Below, piece by piece: positions 52,441 through 64,000 of a stretch of 64,000 nucleotides of DNA (within the stretch, counting starts at the first letter, position 1; every line of letters starts with the position of its first letter). A program made the position numbers and the translations under genes. The notes beneath the pieces are model-generated. The model was not told the origin of the DNA, searched no databases, and worked only from the letters and a program-made list of their open reading frames with translations. This stretch comes from Haemonchus contortus (Eukaryota; Nematoda; Chromadorea; Rhabditida; Trichostrongylidae), in assembly GCA_000469685.2 (NCBI GenBank), contig LS997565.1, positions 17,945,293-18,009,292 on the forward strand, in the 5' to 3' direction.

Positions 52441-52928
52441 TTTAAAACATTCGACAAAGACATAGTCAAATAATTACTCCGAGACGTATCCACCATTTAC
52501 GTCAAGCACTACTTTCCATTTGCTACGGTCGAATTCCACAGGCGGAAGAGTTCCGATTCTTGGAGGCGATATACCCTTGATATCGGCCAACGAGTCGTCC
52601 ATTTCGTCGTAAGTCCCTTTCGCTGTCCAATTTTTCAACGAACGATTGGGGTGATAGTCCATATAGAAGTTCCTGTCTGTGGGTATATTAGATGTAGGAG
52701 CAGAGCAGATCCCACTCCTTTCTTGGCTTTGGCTGACTGTTCCATCGCCGAAAACTTCGTTGAAATCGCGAAATGACTCCAGCACCTCCGAGGGAAATGA
52801 CTTTCTCGACGCATTTTTGTTGAAGAAGGGGAGAAGATTATATCTATCAAAATCGCGAATCCAATATTCAAGTCCTTTTAGAGAGAAGAAGCCGCGAAAA
52901 AATCCGCAGTAATTATGCATCGACCTAA
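52441..52928 (-). mobile_element. mariner (cecropia/HsMar1-type) fragment
   Basis: Third copy of the 28.9-29.8 kb family. The right end (other strand) reads TTAGGTCGATGCATAATTAC. The minus-strand frame 52474-52920 keeps FGDGTVSQS (helix-turn-helix region) and the C-terminal DEMDDSLADI and KWKVVLDVNGGYVSE. The left terminal repeat is missing and the core is deleted. Divergence from the other two copies is clear. Confidence 0.85.
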
Positions 52929-53747
52929 AAGTTTAGGACATCGTAAGGATCACAAGCCGTGAATTGAATATCAGAAGATCATTTCATTGACTAGCATAGA
53001 ATAATTTAAAATACCTCCATATCAAAAGCCACATTCTACCACGCAGCTCGCGTTATCTTCGGTAGGTGCTAGTCAATTATATCACTTATATGTTTATTCG
53101 CCCAAAGCGTTTACCATTTACAAGCTCCAGTTTTTCAAATTTTCACAGATCTTGGCCTCTGTGGTGGTACTCTCTGAGAACTTGCCTTCAGATTTGATTT
53201 CACTCGCTGGATGCGAGGCCTGCCTTCGTTGGAGACTAAAGGACCCGTTGCTGGTTTGCTGGATCTATTACCTGTGGGATCTGAGTATTGGTTGAACAGC
53301 ACCCTCACAGCGTAAGTCGAGCCACCCAGCACGAATGTTGCATCCGCTCCTACGATTATTATTCATCATTTATAAGACCTTGGTCTCAAAACCTCCCAAA
53401 CTGAATGGGTGCCTCGTTTTCAGTCGATTAAACGCTCTATCGATAGACCAATTGAAGACATTCCTTTGGACATCGATCCAATTTAAAGGAAATCTTTTCC
53501 AATCATACTTTTAGGATTGGAGTTGTGAAGGGTGAGGGGTATCCGGTATTTACATAGGATATCAAGTCATTCAGGACTTCTACTCAGCAGTTGACATGCC
53601 ATCGTCAGTTAGGAAGCAAAAGTGACCTCATCGCCATAAATGTAAAGCGGCGCTGAACTGGTATTATCGAGCCAAAATTTATGCACAAACTCTTGTCAGC
53701 GAACAAGAACACCCGAGTGCCTCACTTCGTTCTAATCGTTCGTCGCC
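52929..53747. other. upstream region of gene C
   Basis: No gene recognised. The promoter of gene C, or a trans-splice acceptor, should lie in or before this stretch, but I cannot point to a specific site. Confidence 0.4.
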
Positions 53748-56700
53748 ATGCACCTCAAGAGCGCAGTGAGGTAAGTGATCCCCTGACTAGAATAAGACTG
53801 TTGATTATGCTCACATTTGCTATGTCATTTCTTTATACACCGACAAACTTATCAATTTGGCAATGGTAGGGATCTGGACGAACGAAAGACACCATGGAGA
53901 TCAATCTACGTCTGCAGCTTCATGCTTTGCCTAACTGGGGTCCAAATGGGCATCTACTTCATGTCTACATGGCAATACCTGACTGAGGTACAGCTTCATC
54001 ATCAGAGCTAAATCAACTTCAACACAAGGCAGACACTTCAACCCATAATTCAAAAGTTTTTTTTCTCCTTTTCGTCAGAGCATATGTGCTTGGCAAGGTA
54101 GTATCTCGACAAAAAGAAGGTCATTTCGAGATCTTCCCTAGCATTGTCCAAATCAATCGAATATTAGAATTATGTTCACCGGGAAAGCAGCATCTTTCTC
54201 TATCACTAGTCAGTTTAACTTCTTGAGCTGTGCATACCGAGATTTTAAAATTCTTTATTCGACTTGCGTTTCGATGCTTTCACCTTTCTCGGAGCGGCTT
54301 TCAGCGGATACACTGATGATAATTTCAACCGCTAAACTCGCACAATGCCACTAGCGTATTATATTTAGTAGAAGATGATGATACAGATGTCGTCCAATTA
54401 CGGATGGTTAAGTTTCAAAAGCCTAAATGTGTGCCTTTTTAACTGATATCCTGATACTGGGAATTACTAGGACTTTGCGATCGTGTTAACGTTGCTTACA
54501 ATTTCGCACAATTCTGATTTTTGGTCTGTCGGAAATCTTTCTATGCACCCAATGTTGATCACTTTTGGCGGTGTTCGGCGAACTTCTAATCCATTCTATT
54601 GACAGCCGCCAAAAAGTAGCGGCAAACGGTGCTAGTGTTAAAACAGACTCAGAATAATCTGAGTGATATTCGTGACGATATCAAAAATCTAGCTGGTGAG
54701 TTGTCCTTATAGGTATGGTAATCTTTTCTCACTGATATGCACACAAAAAGGGCTAAAAATATTGACACATTATACGAAGGGCACTTCCATCGGTAAAAAT
54801 TCAGCAAAAGGACGAAATAAAGCGAAAGAAAAATTTTCATTATCTGCGTTTAGTACAATTTGGTAGTGATTTTTGTAAAATTATAGCTTATCTCACTGTG
54901 CTTAGGTGGACTCTACGGCTTCAATGGACTTCTTCGGCTGGGTAGCTGCGGCATGCAGTTTAGGATGTGCTTTGGTGAGTAGCAATTTTTGAAATTTGCC
55001 ATATAGTTTTTCTTCTTGTTCATGACGTATTGTGATTTTAGGACTTGGTTCGGAAGCGGATTTTGCATATTGAACATATTGATTCGATTACATTAGTCTG
55101 GTTATTTGATTGAACTTTTTTTGAAGTTCCAGCTTGTCCTGTAGATGGGACGAGTGCACCATAAACAAGAGATACAAGTCATTGCCGATGTTTCAGAGTG
55201 CTGTTACAGCATTGATCCTCTCAAAATTTAGTCCAAGCCATTTGTTTGTACTAGACTATTCGGTGCTCTATTAACCTTAAGCCTTCTTTGTTTTAGCCCC
55301 TTCAGAAATCCTACCATTCTCTACAATTTACAACTACACGACCCATCTTTACTGGCCTCATGGATTTGAGGGAAAGCTGTAATTTACATTAGTCGCTTTG
55401 AGAGGGCACACTTTTGAAGTGTGGATCAGGCAACTAATGGGGAAATACTATCCCTTGGTCTAATAAAGGGAAGAAGATTCGCGATTTTGTGACAAAACTG
55501 GCATAGAATATTGTGATGATGGAACCCTGGCAGAATCTTCAAATCACGATAGCAAACCCGAATGCAACAATAAATATATGATATCTACCTGTAACTACTT
55601 CCTCTTGCAGGGTATTTATATGAAGAACTCGTTCTATTTACAGCAGTAAACTGTATAATGAACATTTCAGGCGAACCCTCTCTTCGGGCTGTGGAATCAG
55701 CGCACAGGATCGACCAAAATTCCGGTGTCCTTCGGATTCACCATCTGTGCCATAGGTTCGCATGTTTAATATCGAATAGATTTATTAGGTGTGGTAAAAA
55801 TCATACACAACAATACATCTCAGTGCCCCTTTGAGCAAAATGTACTGAGGATGCTACTGAATAAATTTCGTCTCATGAAGGGAACATTTCTAGCAGTAGC
55901 TATGATCACAGCAGGATGCCCAAGCTATGTTTGCCATATCTCCCGATATCGGACCCCTCGAACTCCCAATCACGTCCTTGTTAGCGCTCATTATAAACAC
56001 AGCTCACGAGTTCGCGGCGGAGGCGTCTGGGCCATTGAAATGCCGTAAATATGGGGTTTGCCTATTTTTGTTTACACTTATATCAAGGTATTTGTCAACT
56101 GTTTTGTCAGGTTTCTTCAAATCTGTAGAAGACAGTTTTATCGCGTTCGGTGTACTGAGAAGTTCAGGAAATCTACTTTACGCTCTCCTCCCGATAATTC
56201 CATCAAACAGCAAGTTCGTAATGCTATTAGCTCGTTTCCTTACGGGATTCGGTGCAGGTAAACATATCTAGTCAGTATTGTATTACATCATTCTTTTCCT
56301 CCTTCAAGAGCTACTAAACTAAACAAACCTAAGAACGGTAAACTACACTCATGTTCTGTGGGAAGATGTCATACATCCATCTACAATCGATTCTTCGAAA
56401 GTTTCGATGTCCGTACAGTCATATATCACTTATGTAACGCCATTTAAGACAGTAAATAGTTCTTCTTATCAACCTTGCCAAATACAGCTTTTACCTAGAG
56501 CAGGTCACATGATTGATTTGAGCAGCTTCCGGTGGTCTAGGTAAGCTCGAAAACAGTGGCTCGACTTCTAGCTACTCAAAAATGATAGGCTTTGCCTTTT
56601 TTCTTACAAGTATGGTCCTTTATTTCCTGAACACGACCGATTGAGGCCTTAAATGTGTGGAGTTCCAAATAAACTGAACAATAAAAGGCACATACTCCGT

Positions 56701-58923
56701 TCATTCACTCCTTGTACAAGCTAAGGTACCCTCGGAGTGCTGCGTAGTTTCATCGCTACTGCCAGTACTCGAGCAAGTCGGATGCGTGCCGTCTCTCTTG
56801 GTACAGCTGGTATAACTACAGGGCTCTCTATCGGACCCGCTATTCAGGTGACTGCTTTCACAACATCAGATTCTTTGCAGGAACCTCAACATCGTGGTCT
56901 TATTTCAGATTTGTTTCGTGCCTTTGGGGAACACCGGTTTCTTCGTAGGCCCATTTCTTTTCAATATGTACACGACAGCGGCTTATTTTATGTAAGTTAT
57001 GTACGTCCCAGTCACCTAGTTCCGTTTGAAGTTACATGGAATGAGAGAGGTAAACAAACTGTTGGCGTTGATTGCCATCTTAAAATTGTCACCGAGATTT
57101 GTCGTAACCTTTTGTCTAGTCATTGCTGATCTTGCTCGATTTCTTATTGAATTCTTTTTGGATTTTTCACACCATCGGGTAGGGCATAGAGGAAAAGAGT
57201 GGTATTCCAAAACAGCACACACTACTATTCTGCTGTCGCAAGACATGTTGAGAATGCAACTCAGCATCTTTTGCTGTCTTCAGCTTTCTTCATCACTGTT
57301 AATCCGAAGTAGTTTTCCTCCCAAATCCATTGCTACTCATTCGCAGGTACTTTTCTAATATTGTGACTGTGTATTCCTTCAGATATTGACATACGAAATG
57401 TATGAGTGTAATGATAGTTCTTTCATCGCATTTTACTTTACTTCTCGCTGTGCCCAGTGATGATTTGACTCCACCAGAATCCTTCCAATGGTTGCGGCCT
57501 TCAAATCTAATGGGCTGAATAATTCCAGAAAAATTCCAGGTTTGCGGTCAACGTTGTTTCTGTTTTCTTGGTGCATGCCGTGTTCGTAGAGGACTACGTC
57601 GGTATCATAAGTGACGATGAGAAGAAAGGTTAGACCATATGTGATAATTTACATATCACTTCATAAGTTCTAAGAGACTTTTAAGAACTATTCGTAGGCA
57701 CAAAGAGTTTACAAGAGCATAAAATGGCAACGATTCAGAAGACCCGTTCCTTGTTATTCCGAAATTCGATCGAGTTCCCGTCCTCCTCCTTTTTTACATG
57801 TGGTGGATGCTCTGTGGGATTGCCAGTACAGAAGGGTGAGCAGCTCATTTCAGAAACCATTCTTTCCTTCTGTCAACAACAACTATACTGTTAACTTTAA
57901 GGCTCGCCGCTCCGATAACCATTGCCATGTACAATTGGACAGACGAAGAAGCAATTCTTTACAATGGAGTCGTTCAAGTGATCTCTTGTTTAGTATCGAC
58001 ACTTGGCTACACAATTATCGGTTCGACACGAATTGGAAAATGGTCGGTCTAGTTTATACCATAGACAGGGCAATGGAAAAACAAAAATAGTCTAGATGAT
58101 TGTTGATTGGCAACATTTCTAACAGAGGTTTCCAGGGACCGTCGTCTCGTATTAGCAGTAGGCCTTTTGGCTTTCTGGTATTGTCATTTCTTTCACTATC
58201 CACTACCATTCTACACAGGCCCTCTTACAAGACCTCATTTGGGTATGTTTCGTTACTTCGATCTTAGCCTTCATAAGCAATTCCAGCATAAAAGTATAAC
58301 CCTTATCCAGTTAATGGAACAGCGATTGGAGGTGGTGGGTGTTCTATCCAATATGAGTGGTGCGAGTATACCCCGAGGTAACTTCTATCTATAAACTGTG
58401 ATATTATTACCAGCGATGCGAACGATGTCAGGGTTCCAATGGCTCTATATCTTTTCAACTTCGCCGTCATTCAAGGTTTTGCCTATCCTTTAGTATCAGC
58501 TCCTTCGAATACGTTGTTGTCAGAAATCCTTGGCCCTCGAAAACAGGTTATTATTGTTCGCTCGATCACGACAAATAATAGTCAAGGAAACCTCTTCATG
58601 GAAATGTTGCAGGGCACAGTTCAAGGCCTATTCGCCTTTACTGGAAGTATGGCGCAGTTCATTGTTCCCATATTTTCTACGTGAGACAAGTGATCAGAAG
58701 AACATTTTGTATTTTCAGAATATCCTTTATCATGAATAGAGCCTTATTCAGGGCTTTGTTCGAAGTTTCTGGGTATAAGTACATTATGGTGTACCATCTG
58801 GTGATAATCACCTTGGCAGCATTGACGGTATTCATACTACGCGAACGACTTCTCCCGCTTGAATTGACACCTACAGTTGGGAAAGCGACGAAATACAAAC
58901 GTGGTACTTTCTACAGGATGTGA
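53748..58923 (+). CDS. MFS transporter, MFSD8/CLN7-like, gene C (complete, 15 exons, 492 aa)
   Basis: Exons: 53748-53770, 53870-53987, 54906-54974, 55671-55755, 56168-56257, 56726-56847, 56909-56991, 57540-57628, 57739-57835, 57902-58042, 58136-58242, 58311-58377, 58432-58546, 58613-58680 and 58719-58923. The sum is 1479 nt, exactly 493 codons, and all junctions are GT-AG in phase. A TAA in frame at 53733 supports the ATG. Along the protein: helix 1 with GIYFMSTWQYL (about 35-45); helix 2 with [25 protein letters not shown] (about 72-83, the MFS loop 2-3 motif); ARFLTGFGAG (about 120-129); GITTGLSIGPAIQ (about 157-169); VIPKFDRVP; IAMYNWTDEE; PLPFYTGPL; a lumenal-type loop with NGT and two Cys (about 343-359); SEILGPRKQ (about 394-402); tail GKATKYKRGTFYRM. 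The family is 12-helix transporters, lysosomal in mammals. Substrate unknown. Confidence 0.92.
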
Positions 58924-60710
58924 AGACGAGTGGAAGACTGCCTCATGAAACCTCCCTTTCTCACTGTTTATGTTTGAGTATAAGACAGTGCGATAATGCT
59001 GCTGAAACATCTTATGTTAGTTGAGCTACAGCCAGAACCGCTAATTAAAAGCATAAATTCAATCTTGATATTGAAGTAAATGTGGCTAAGCTTCGTTTTG
59101 AAATGAATTGTTATATACAGCAGGCATTGATTCACAGAAGAAGATAAACCAACCCTAAACTACGGAATTTCTTGAGCAATGTCAAGGCAGACGTAGTCGG
59201 AATGAAGCTGAACTCATTTCCTCCTTCACTGCTTTCACCCAAACAGTACGCTTATGTAATCCGACTACTTTCTCGCAAACGCAGTTTGACCCCTTAACAA
59301 CTTCTGCTATCTTATTCTGGCCTTTGTAATCTTAGGTGCAATCTTTCAGGCACGTATATGTGCTACTTATTTCAGCCTCTTCTCTTTCTCTCTATTTATA
59401 TTAAAGCTTTCATCACTTGTGAGGCAAGCTATAGTGGCGTTACACTATTGGTTATACTTGTCGGAAACGGGTATGGAATTGCGTTCGATTTTATTTATGG
59501 CCGGATTCGTCTGGATTCGAAGCAATTTTTGAACACTCACTGTTTAGAATTAGAAGATTGGTATTGCAAGTCAAGGCCCCATATTTGCACCGTCATTCTA
59601 TTAGCCTGTTCACCAACCCATATGTTGCATCAAACCTCTACGGTGGTTGAATGCTCTGCTATAATGCTGCTTTTTTCATATATAATGTTACATAGTTCAC
59701 CTCAGCTTGTCGAGCTTTATAAAATGGTGTACTGAAAAACTGAAAAAGTTAAATTTTAAGTCCTCGGCGCGTCAAAATTCCGGGGTACGTCATTAGCAGC
59801 GACGTTCGCAATAATTATAACCAGATGGCATTCCCTTCTGTTGAAATTATTCAGGGAGTTGTGGAGAACTATCGTATTCCAAAACTGAGCAAAAATTCCG
59901 CTTTCGCATTCCTCATGTTTTACTGGTTTCACTGACCATTTTGGTACCTATTTTTCCAAAATGGGCAAACTTGGTCATACACCAATCTCGAACGGGAGTG
60001 GATTTTCAAAAAGAAGAATAGCAAAACTGAGTTATTCTCTACTGTTAAGAAATGAAATGCCTTTGCTTCAAAAATGGCGCTTTTCTGTGGTTTGCAAACG
60101 ATATGCCTGATTTCAAGAGGAAAAGCGATTGCATCGTCCAAATCATGGTTTGCGGTTTTTTTTCACAGAGAACATACGTTTTCTTGCTCTTTCAAGAAAG
60201 ATTCCCGATGTTCAGGAGTAAATTAGGAAAAACTAGAAAATATCCATACTAAACTCTTCATGAACAATCACGGATATGAGGATAAGATAGTTTTCTGAAC
60301 CGTTCTGGCTTCATTGATAGCCTCCGATCTCGCTCCAAAGCACAAAAGACAGAATCACATTTTTTCATATGATGTGAACATCTAAAAAACTACATCGTTA
60401 AAACTCATAGTCGAAAAGCAACTCAGTACTATGAAAATCTTTTAACGAATCGCCCTTCGGAAAAACACCTTCAGCACAAATTTTCTATCCTATTCTGTAT
60501 AGTGTTTTGTAGGTTGCTCGCCAATAACTTTTGTTGTATTGCCACGCGGTAGTACCACTGTTTCCGGACAAAGGCAAATGATTAGATGTTTATTTTCTGG
60601 AATTTACTATTTTAAACCTAACTGCATACGTGTCCTGATGCGATGGACTATTGTTCTCAGATATCTTTCTGTTTAAGCCGTTGGTAGTTGCCAGAAGCGT
60701 TGTTGAACGA
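58924..60710. other. downstream of gene C; no supported gene
   Basis: A plus-strand frame at 59358-59735 follows a plausible acceptor (tatttcag) and reads PLLFLSIYIKAFITCEAS with hydrophobic stretches. No partner exon or family was recognised, so I do not call a gene. Confidence 0.4.
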
Positions 60711-60832
60711 GGTGAAGAATTGGTGCAGAAGCCTGGTGAAGAGGTGGCGCTGAAGTCTTGTGAAACGGTAAACTGAAGCTCGGTGAAGAGAATGGCGTTG
60801 AAGCTCAGGTGAAGACATGGCGTTGAAGCTTC
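60711..60832. repeat. degenerate tandem repeat, about 24-27 bp x 5
   Basis: Imperfect units based on GGTGAAGACATGGCGTTGAAG follow one another about five times. An open minus-strand frame across it (60657-60890) is a by-product of the repeat. Confidence 0.75.
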
Positions 60833-61280
60833 TTTGTATGGTCGTTTTGGCTCGCATACAACAACATAATGTGAAAAATGTAGTTGACACGATTATGTTA
60901 TGGAAAAATACTTTCTTTCTAAATGCTGATTGCTAAATGTTGAAGAGTCGGCCTGCAATGGACGATTTCTTTGTCATCGATAACAGTTGCATTTGCTACA
61001 CTGCCGGGTAGATGAGCTACCATTGTCCGAATTTGACGCCTCAAGTAGTTATTGTCGAACAACCTCACTAACGCTTCTCCTTCTTTCTTCCGAGTTTGGT
61101 ATGGTGCAAAGTGAGAGATGATTCCCTTTATCTCTAAGAATGAGGGAGTTCAGTATGGTGTTCTTCACTATCACCCAATACCAGCGCTCTTTTCTTCTTT
61201 CACGACATTCAACGTATGGATTATAAAGCGGTTGCACGTTTAGAAATAGACACCGTCGTAGCGAACTATCCTGTCACGCG

Positions 61281-61802
61281 TTAACACAATGACGAGACGG
61301 TTTTATTGGGCGCACTCAAACTTGTGTAATTAAACCTCATATCAACATTTACAACAACAGAAAAAACGATTAATACGTAAACGGCGCAAAAGTCTTCTAC
61401 GGTCATGAGAATGCAAAGAACGGAGGCCAATAAACCGATATAAGTACGACAGTTGGAAAGAGTGGTGCAAAAGAAAACGCTCCAAACAAAGTCTACACAA
61501 AAAACTACTACAGTTAAAACAACGTGAGCAATACCAGTAAATAAAGTGATGTCAAGAACTTCCCTCTTTGTGATGATGAGATGATATGTTAATAAGAAAC
61601 GGCGCGACAGAGGAGAATATAAAAGGAATGGCCAAGAGTGAGCTTCTGGAATGGTTTGGATCGATGATTGAGACGAGGAGATTACTGGGAAAGGGCGCGA
61701 TGTCAAGCGATGCCCTAAGCGGTGTGTTACCGTCATATATACCCGCGCTTCCCGCGCTTCGGGTGCGAAACCGATATGTGATCTACTGTTGAGGAAGATC
61801 AC
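61281..61802 (-). other. hydrophobic open frame of unknown status
   Basis: 173 codons on the minus strand. The second half has two or three strongly hydrophobic stretches (TLFTGIAHVVLTVVVFCVDF, YIGLLASVLCILM, AVYVLIVFSVVV). No family is recognised. The frame runs across an SL1-like 22-mer and an AATAAA. T-rich DNA easily gives such frames, so a gene is not established. Confidence 0.3.
61315..61336 (-). other. spliced-leader-1-like 22-mer
   Basis: The minus strand matches the nematode SL1 exon at 21 of 22 positions (an A where SL1 has C at position 12). The next bases are TGCGCCC, not the GT that follows the leader in an SL RNA gene. It therefore looks like a leader already joined to something, or a relic. 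Confidence 0.8.
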
Positions 61803-62625
61803 GACGGCGCATGCAATCGCGGCTTAACAACCGCAATGGATTACACCTCCCAAACAGTAGACGCATTTGCCCACTTGTCGAGTGAGACGGAATCGCAGAA
61901 AAGCAGGGCACGAGTCGGAGAAGTGAATCCTTGTCTCTTGCAAAAAGCACACGTGATCCAGGGAGTGGTGCCAGATAAAACTTCACGTATTCGACGAGTA
62001 GGCAGTAGGCGTTCCCACAGGAGTTAGGATTGCGTCTTCGAAGGGTTGCTTTAGGAGACGGCATTTACCTTCGTGCAAAGAGTTTGTGGTCTGTTTTATT
62101 CCAAACTCGATTTCCGCTGTAATGCTCTCAACTTTTCGTACGATTTTATCGGTGTTTATTATGACGCCGTTCATTTCAACACCTTTTCCATTTTTTCTTC
62201 CTTCCATTTTTCTGGAGCTTGCTGCGAGAGCCTTTCAGATAGACATATGCTGGTTAGATTGCGTCCGTCGTGGATCGTTGTTTGGGTCGTAGGGAATTAT
62301 CCCTCACTGTAATGGCCATCTTAAGAAAGCGAGTGTTGACAAGGGCAAACTAGCCAGAGTTAGCATCGGGACACATGATGGTGAAGAAACGTCAATACGT
62401 TCTCTAATTCTAATTCCTCCGCTTGTTTGTGTTGGTCTTAAAGTTCTTGCCATGTCGTTCCTAAACCAATCCTTGGATCGAGCGAACTTGGATTTCGATG
62501 AGTATTGACGAGGAAGCGGAAGTCTTCATGGGACTATTAATAATGATTTTTCAGTGTTGGTTTATGTCATGCACAACTATGTAGAAGGATTTTCATCGTG
62601 GGTCGTGTTGCTTTTTGCATAAACC
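61803..62625. other. no supported gene; region beyond gene D stop
   Basis: Short frames only. Presumably 3' flank of gene D. Confidence 0.4.
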
Positions 62626-63728
62626 TTACCTTATGCATACTTCCTTCTTAATTCCCGTAGAGGAATGTTTGACTATGATACTGATTGCTTTAATAGTAGT
62701 GTGAAGGATCCACCTCAACATTCTATCTACGCACGTAAGCCGAAAAATATATGTTAGGACAACAGTCATTGCTAATCCTACCATGGCTGCTGCCAAGGTT
62801 TCACACCACTGCAAAATGCTGTCAGAACATGTCCAGATCAGGCCAATACTTTCTGGATCGGACACTGATTCGCCCTTTAGCCATTGTTCTACAACTTCTT
62901 GGGCGGAGAGTGTGAATTCAAAAGTTTTTGCAAACATAGGTTGTCGCAGGAGTTGGATGTGCATAAAAAGCTTAAGCTTGATTGAGGGCTCTGCACTGAT
63001 GGCGCCTGCAGTATTCTGCTGTTACTGTCGTTGACGATAGATGTGGCGTAGTTGTTTTGTTACCATGTATTTCGAAGCAGTAGAAATCGCCGTGAGATAA
63101 GATGTAGGCGGATTGAATATGAAGCTCAAGAACGATGATAAGTGTTTCATCGAAGAGCTGAAATGGGGGAATACTCCGAGTCCTTGTTCTTAGGATCAAA
63201 GTGTAGATGGTTCAAAGTAGCAAACATGAGGTGGCAGGAACGTGACGATTGGAACTGGTATGGATGAGTATCTTGATGTCGCCTTCAATAACTCATCGTA
63301 GTGACTGCACGTTGTTGTCCATTCGGAACAACTGCATTTGTTGTCACAAAATCTGAAGTTGGGTAAAAGAGGTCGTGGTTGCTTATCCGTCCAACATATT
63401 CTATTCGACGAACTTGGTGAGTTCTGTATCGGTCATCAATCCGATAGTACCAGAATGATGTTTTACGATCATGTTGCCGACTCTTGCCAGAAAATGGACA
63501 TGAGGCATTGCTAATCCACTAAAAACCTGATCACTCGCTTTAATCCCTGGCTGATATGGTGCCTGCCAGATTTCTCTGAATATACATCAACAAAAAGGAG
63601 TTGCTTGGTGCCGACTGCCGGCCAGACTGATCATGTTGTCTGGGTCAAACAGTTGGCAGAATCTGAATGCCCATGGGGATTGATGAGTCCCTTACCGCTG
63701 GTTCCTCGTCCTTCTCAATATTTTTTTT
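62626..63728 (-). CDS. unrecognised membrane protein gene D (4 exons proposed)
   Basis: Proposed minus-strand exons: 63696-63728 (11 codons, KKNIEKDEEPA), from 63518 (WISNASCPFSGKSRQHDRK onward), 63064-63157 (LFDETLIIVLELHIQSAYIL onward) and 62626-63005 (ending IKKEVCIR and a stop). The last two join in phase across a clean 58-nt GT-AG intron. The 63696/63518 junction is phase 0. The donor ending the second exon is uncertain; GCA|GT near 63300 would keep frame. The last exon has one clear membrane helix, AAAMVGLAMTVVLTYIF. Preceding it is a stretch with two Trp and two Cys (LIWTCSDSILQWCETL), and after it a basic tail, so a single-pass membrane protein with a short basic cytoplasmic end is likely. 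More exons probably lie to the right. I do not recognise the family. Confidence 0.5.
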
Positions 63729-64000
63729 CTGAAAAGAGAGCCTGGAGAGGAAATCTAAGAAGGTAGTGCATCCACGCTACGTAATGTCACAGGTTGACAC
63801 TAAAGCTAGGTTCTCACCTGATATTCCGAGTTTGTCCGCCACCCTCAGACCCAAAGCAGGCAATACCATTTCAAGAAAGGACTACCTTATTTTCAACATT
63901 GCATTGAATTAAATATAGCACTACGTGGAGGGTTCGGTTTTAGCTGTTTCTTGTCTAGAGCTTCTGGAATAGACTGTAATGCTGTAGCCGGTATGACAGC
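63729..64000. other. right edge; possible further gene D exon
   Basis: A minus-strand stretch ending GGAATATCAG followed by GTGAGA near 63822 has a strong donor and could be another exon. Its frame could not be fixed. Confidence 0.35.

Noticed and set aside
61049..61237. 62-codon frame downstream of the SL1-like sequence as a gene
   Set aside because: No ATG, no family recognised; mentioned only as possible retrocopy content.

Overview
The window looks like nuclear DNA of a parasitic clade V (strongylid, hookworm-like) nematode. Pointers are short exons with GT-AG introns, a spliced-leader-1-like 22-mer, mariner copies whose ends resemble the cecropia/HsMar1-type elements known from hookworms, an RTE-clade non-LTR retrotransposon, Penelope-like elements, and a recurring tRNA-derived SINE. 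The genus is inference; nothing in the window names it. Most listed open frames are chance or repeat-derived. The real genes show only when short exons are joined across introns.

The central find is a family of Major Facilitator Superfamily (MFS) transporters of the MFSD8/CLN7-like type. Gene C (+, 53748-58923) could be joined completely: 15 exons, every junction GT-AG and in phase, giving 492 residues. Gene B (-, 13302-30000) has 13 exons found, lacks only a certain first exon, and spans about 16.7 kb. Gene A (-, 2457-4906) has three exons and runs off the left edge. Exon sizes and phases are shared (69, 85, 90, 122, 107 and 68 nt), so these are duplicated paralogs. A and B point left and C points right.

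Gene B is large because its long introns hold mobile DNA: an RTE element with an intact 971-codon ORF (17.6-21.2 kb), a mariner-like element (23.2-24.4 kb), a decayed second RTE/BovB-type element (about 25.9-28.4 kb) and mariner deletion derivatives in inverted arrangement (28.9-29.8 kb). Gene C is compact (5.2 kb) with no recognised insertion.

Layout: 0.1-1.5 kb piggyBac relic; 2.4-4.9 kb gene A; 5.2-5.6 kb MITE; 8.5-9.3 kb 5' piece of an RTE; 9.7-10.5 kb two (TA)n tracts around a MITE; 11.8-12.1 kb SINE; 13.3-30.0 kb gene B; 32.3-32.8 kb SINE split by a foldback MITE; 38.9-39.8 kb deleted mariner; 40.5-40.7 kb SINE; 44.4 kb perfect palindrome; 46.7-50.8 kb two Penelope-like copies and a CR1-like fragment; 52.4-52.9 kb mariner fragment; 53.7-58.9 kb gene C; 61.3 kb SL1-like 22-mer; 62.6-63.7 kb part of an unrecognised membrane-protein gene on the minus strand (gene D). 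The remainder shows nothing I can support. Exon ends were worked out by eye and may be off by a base or two.
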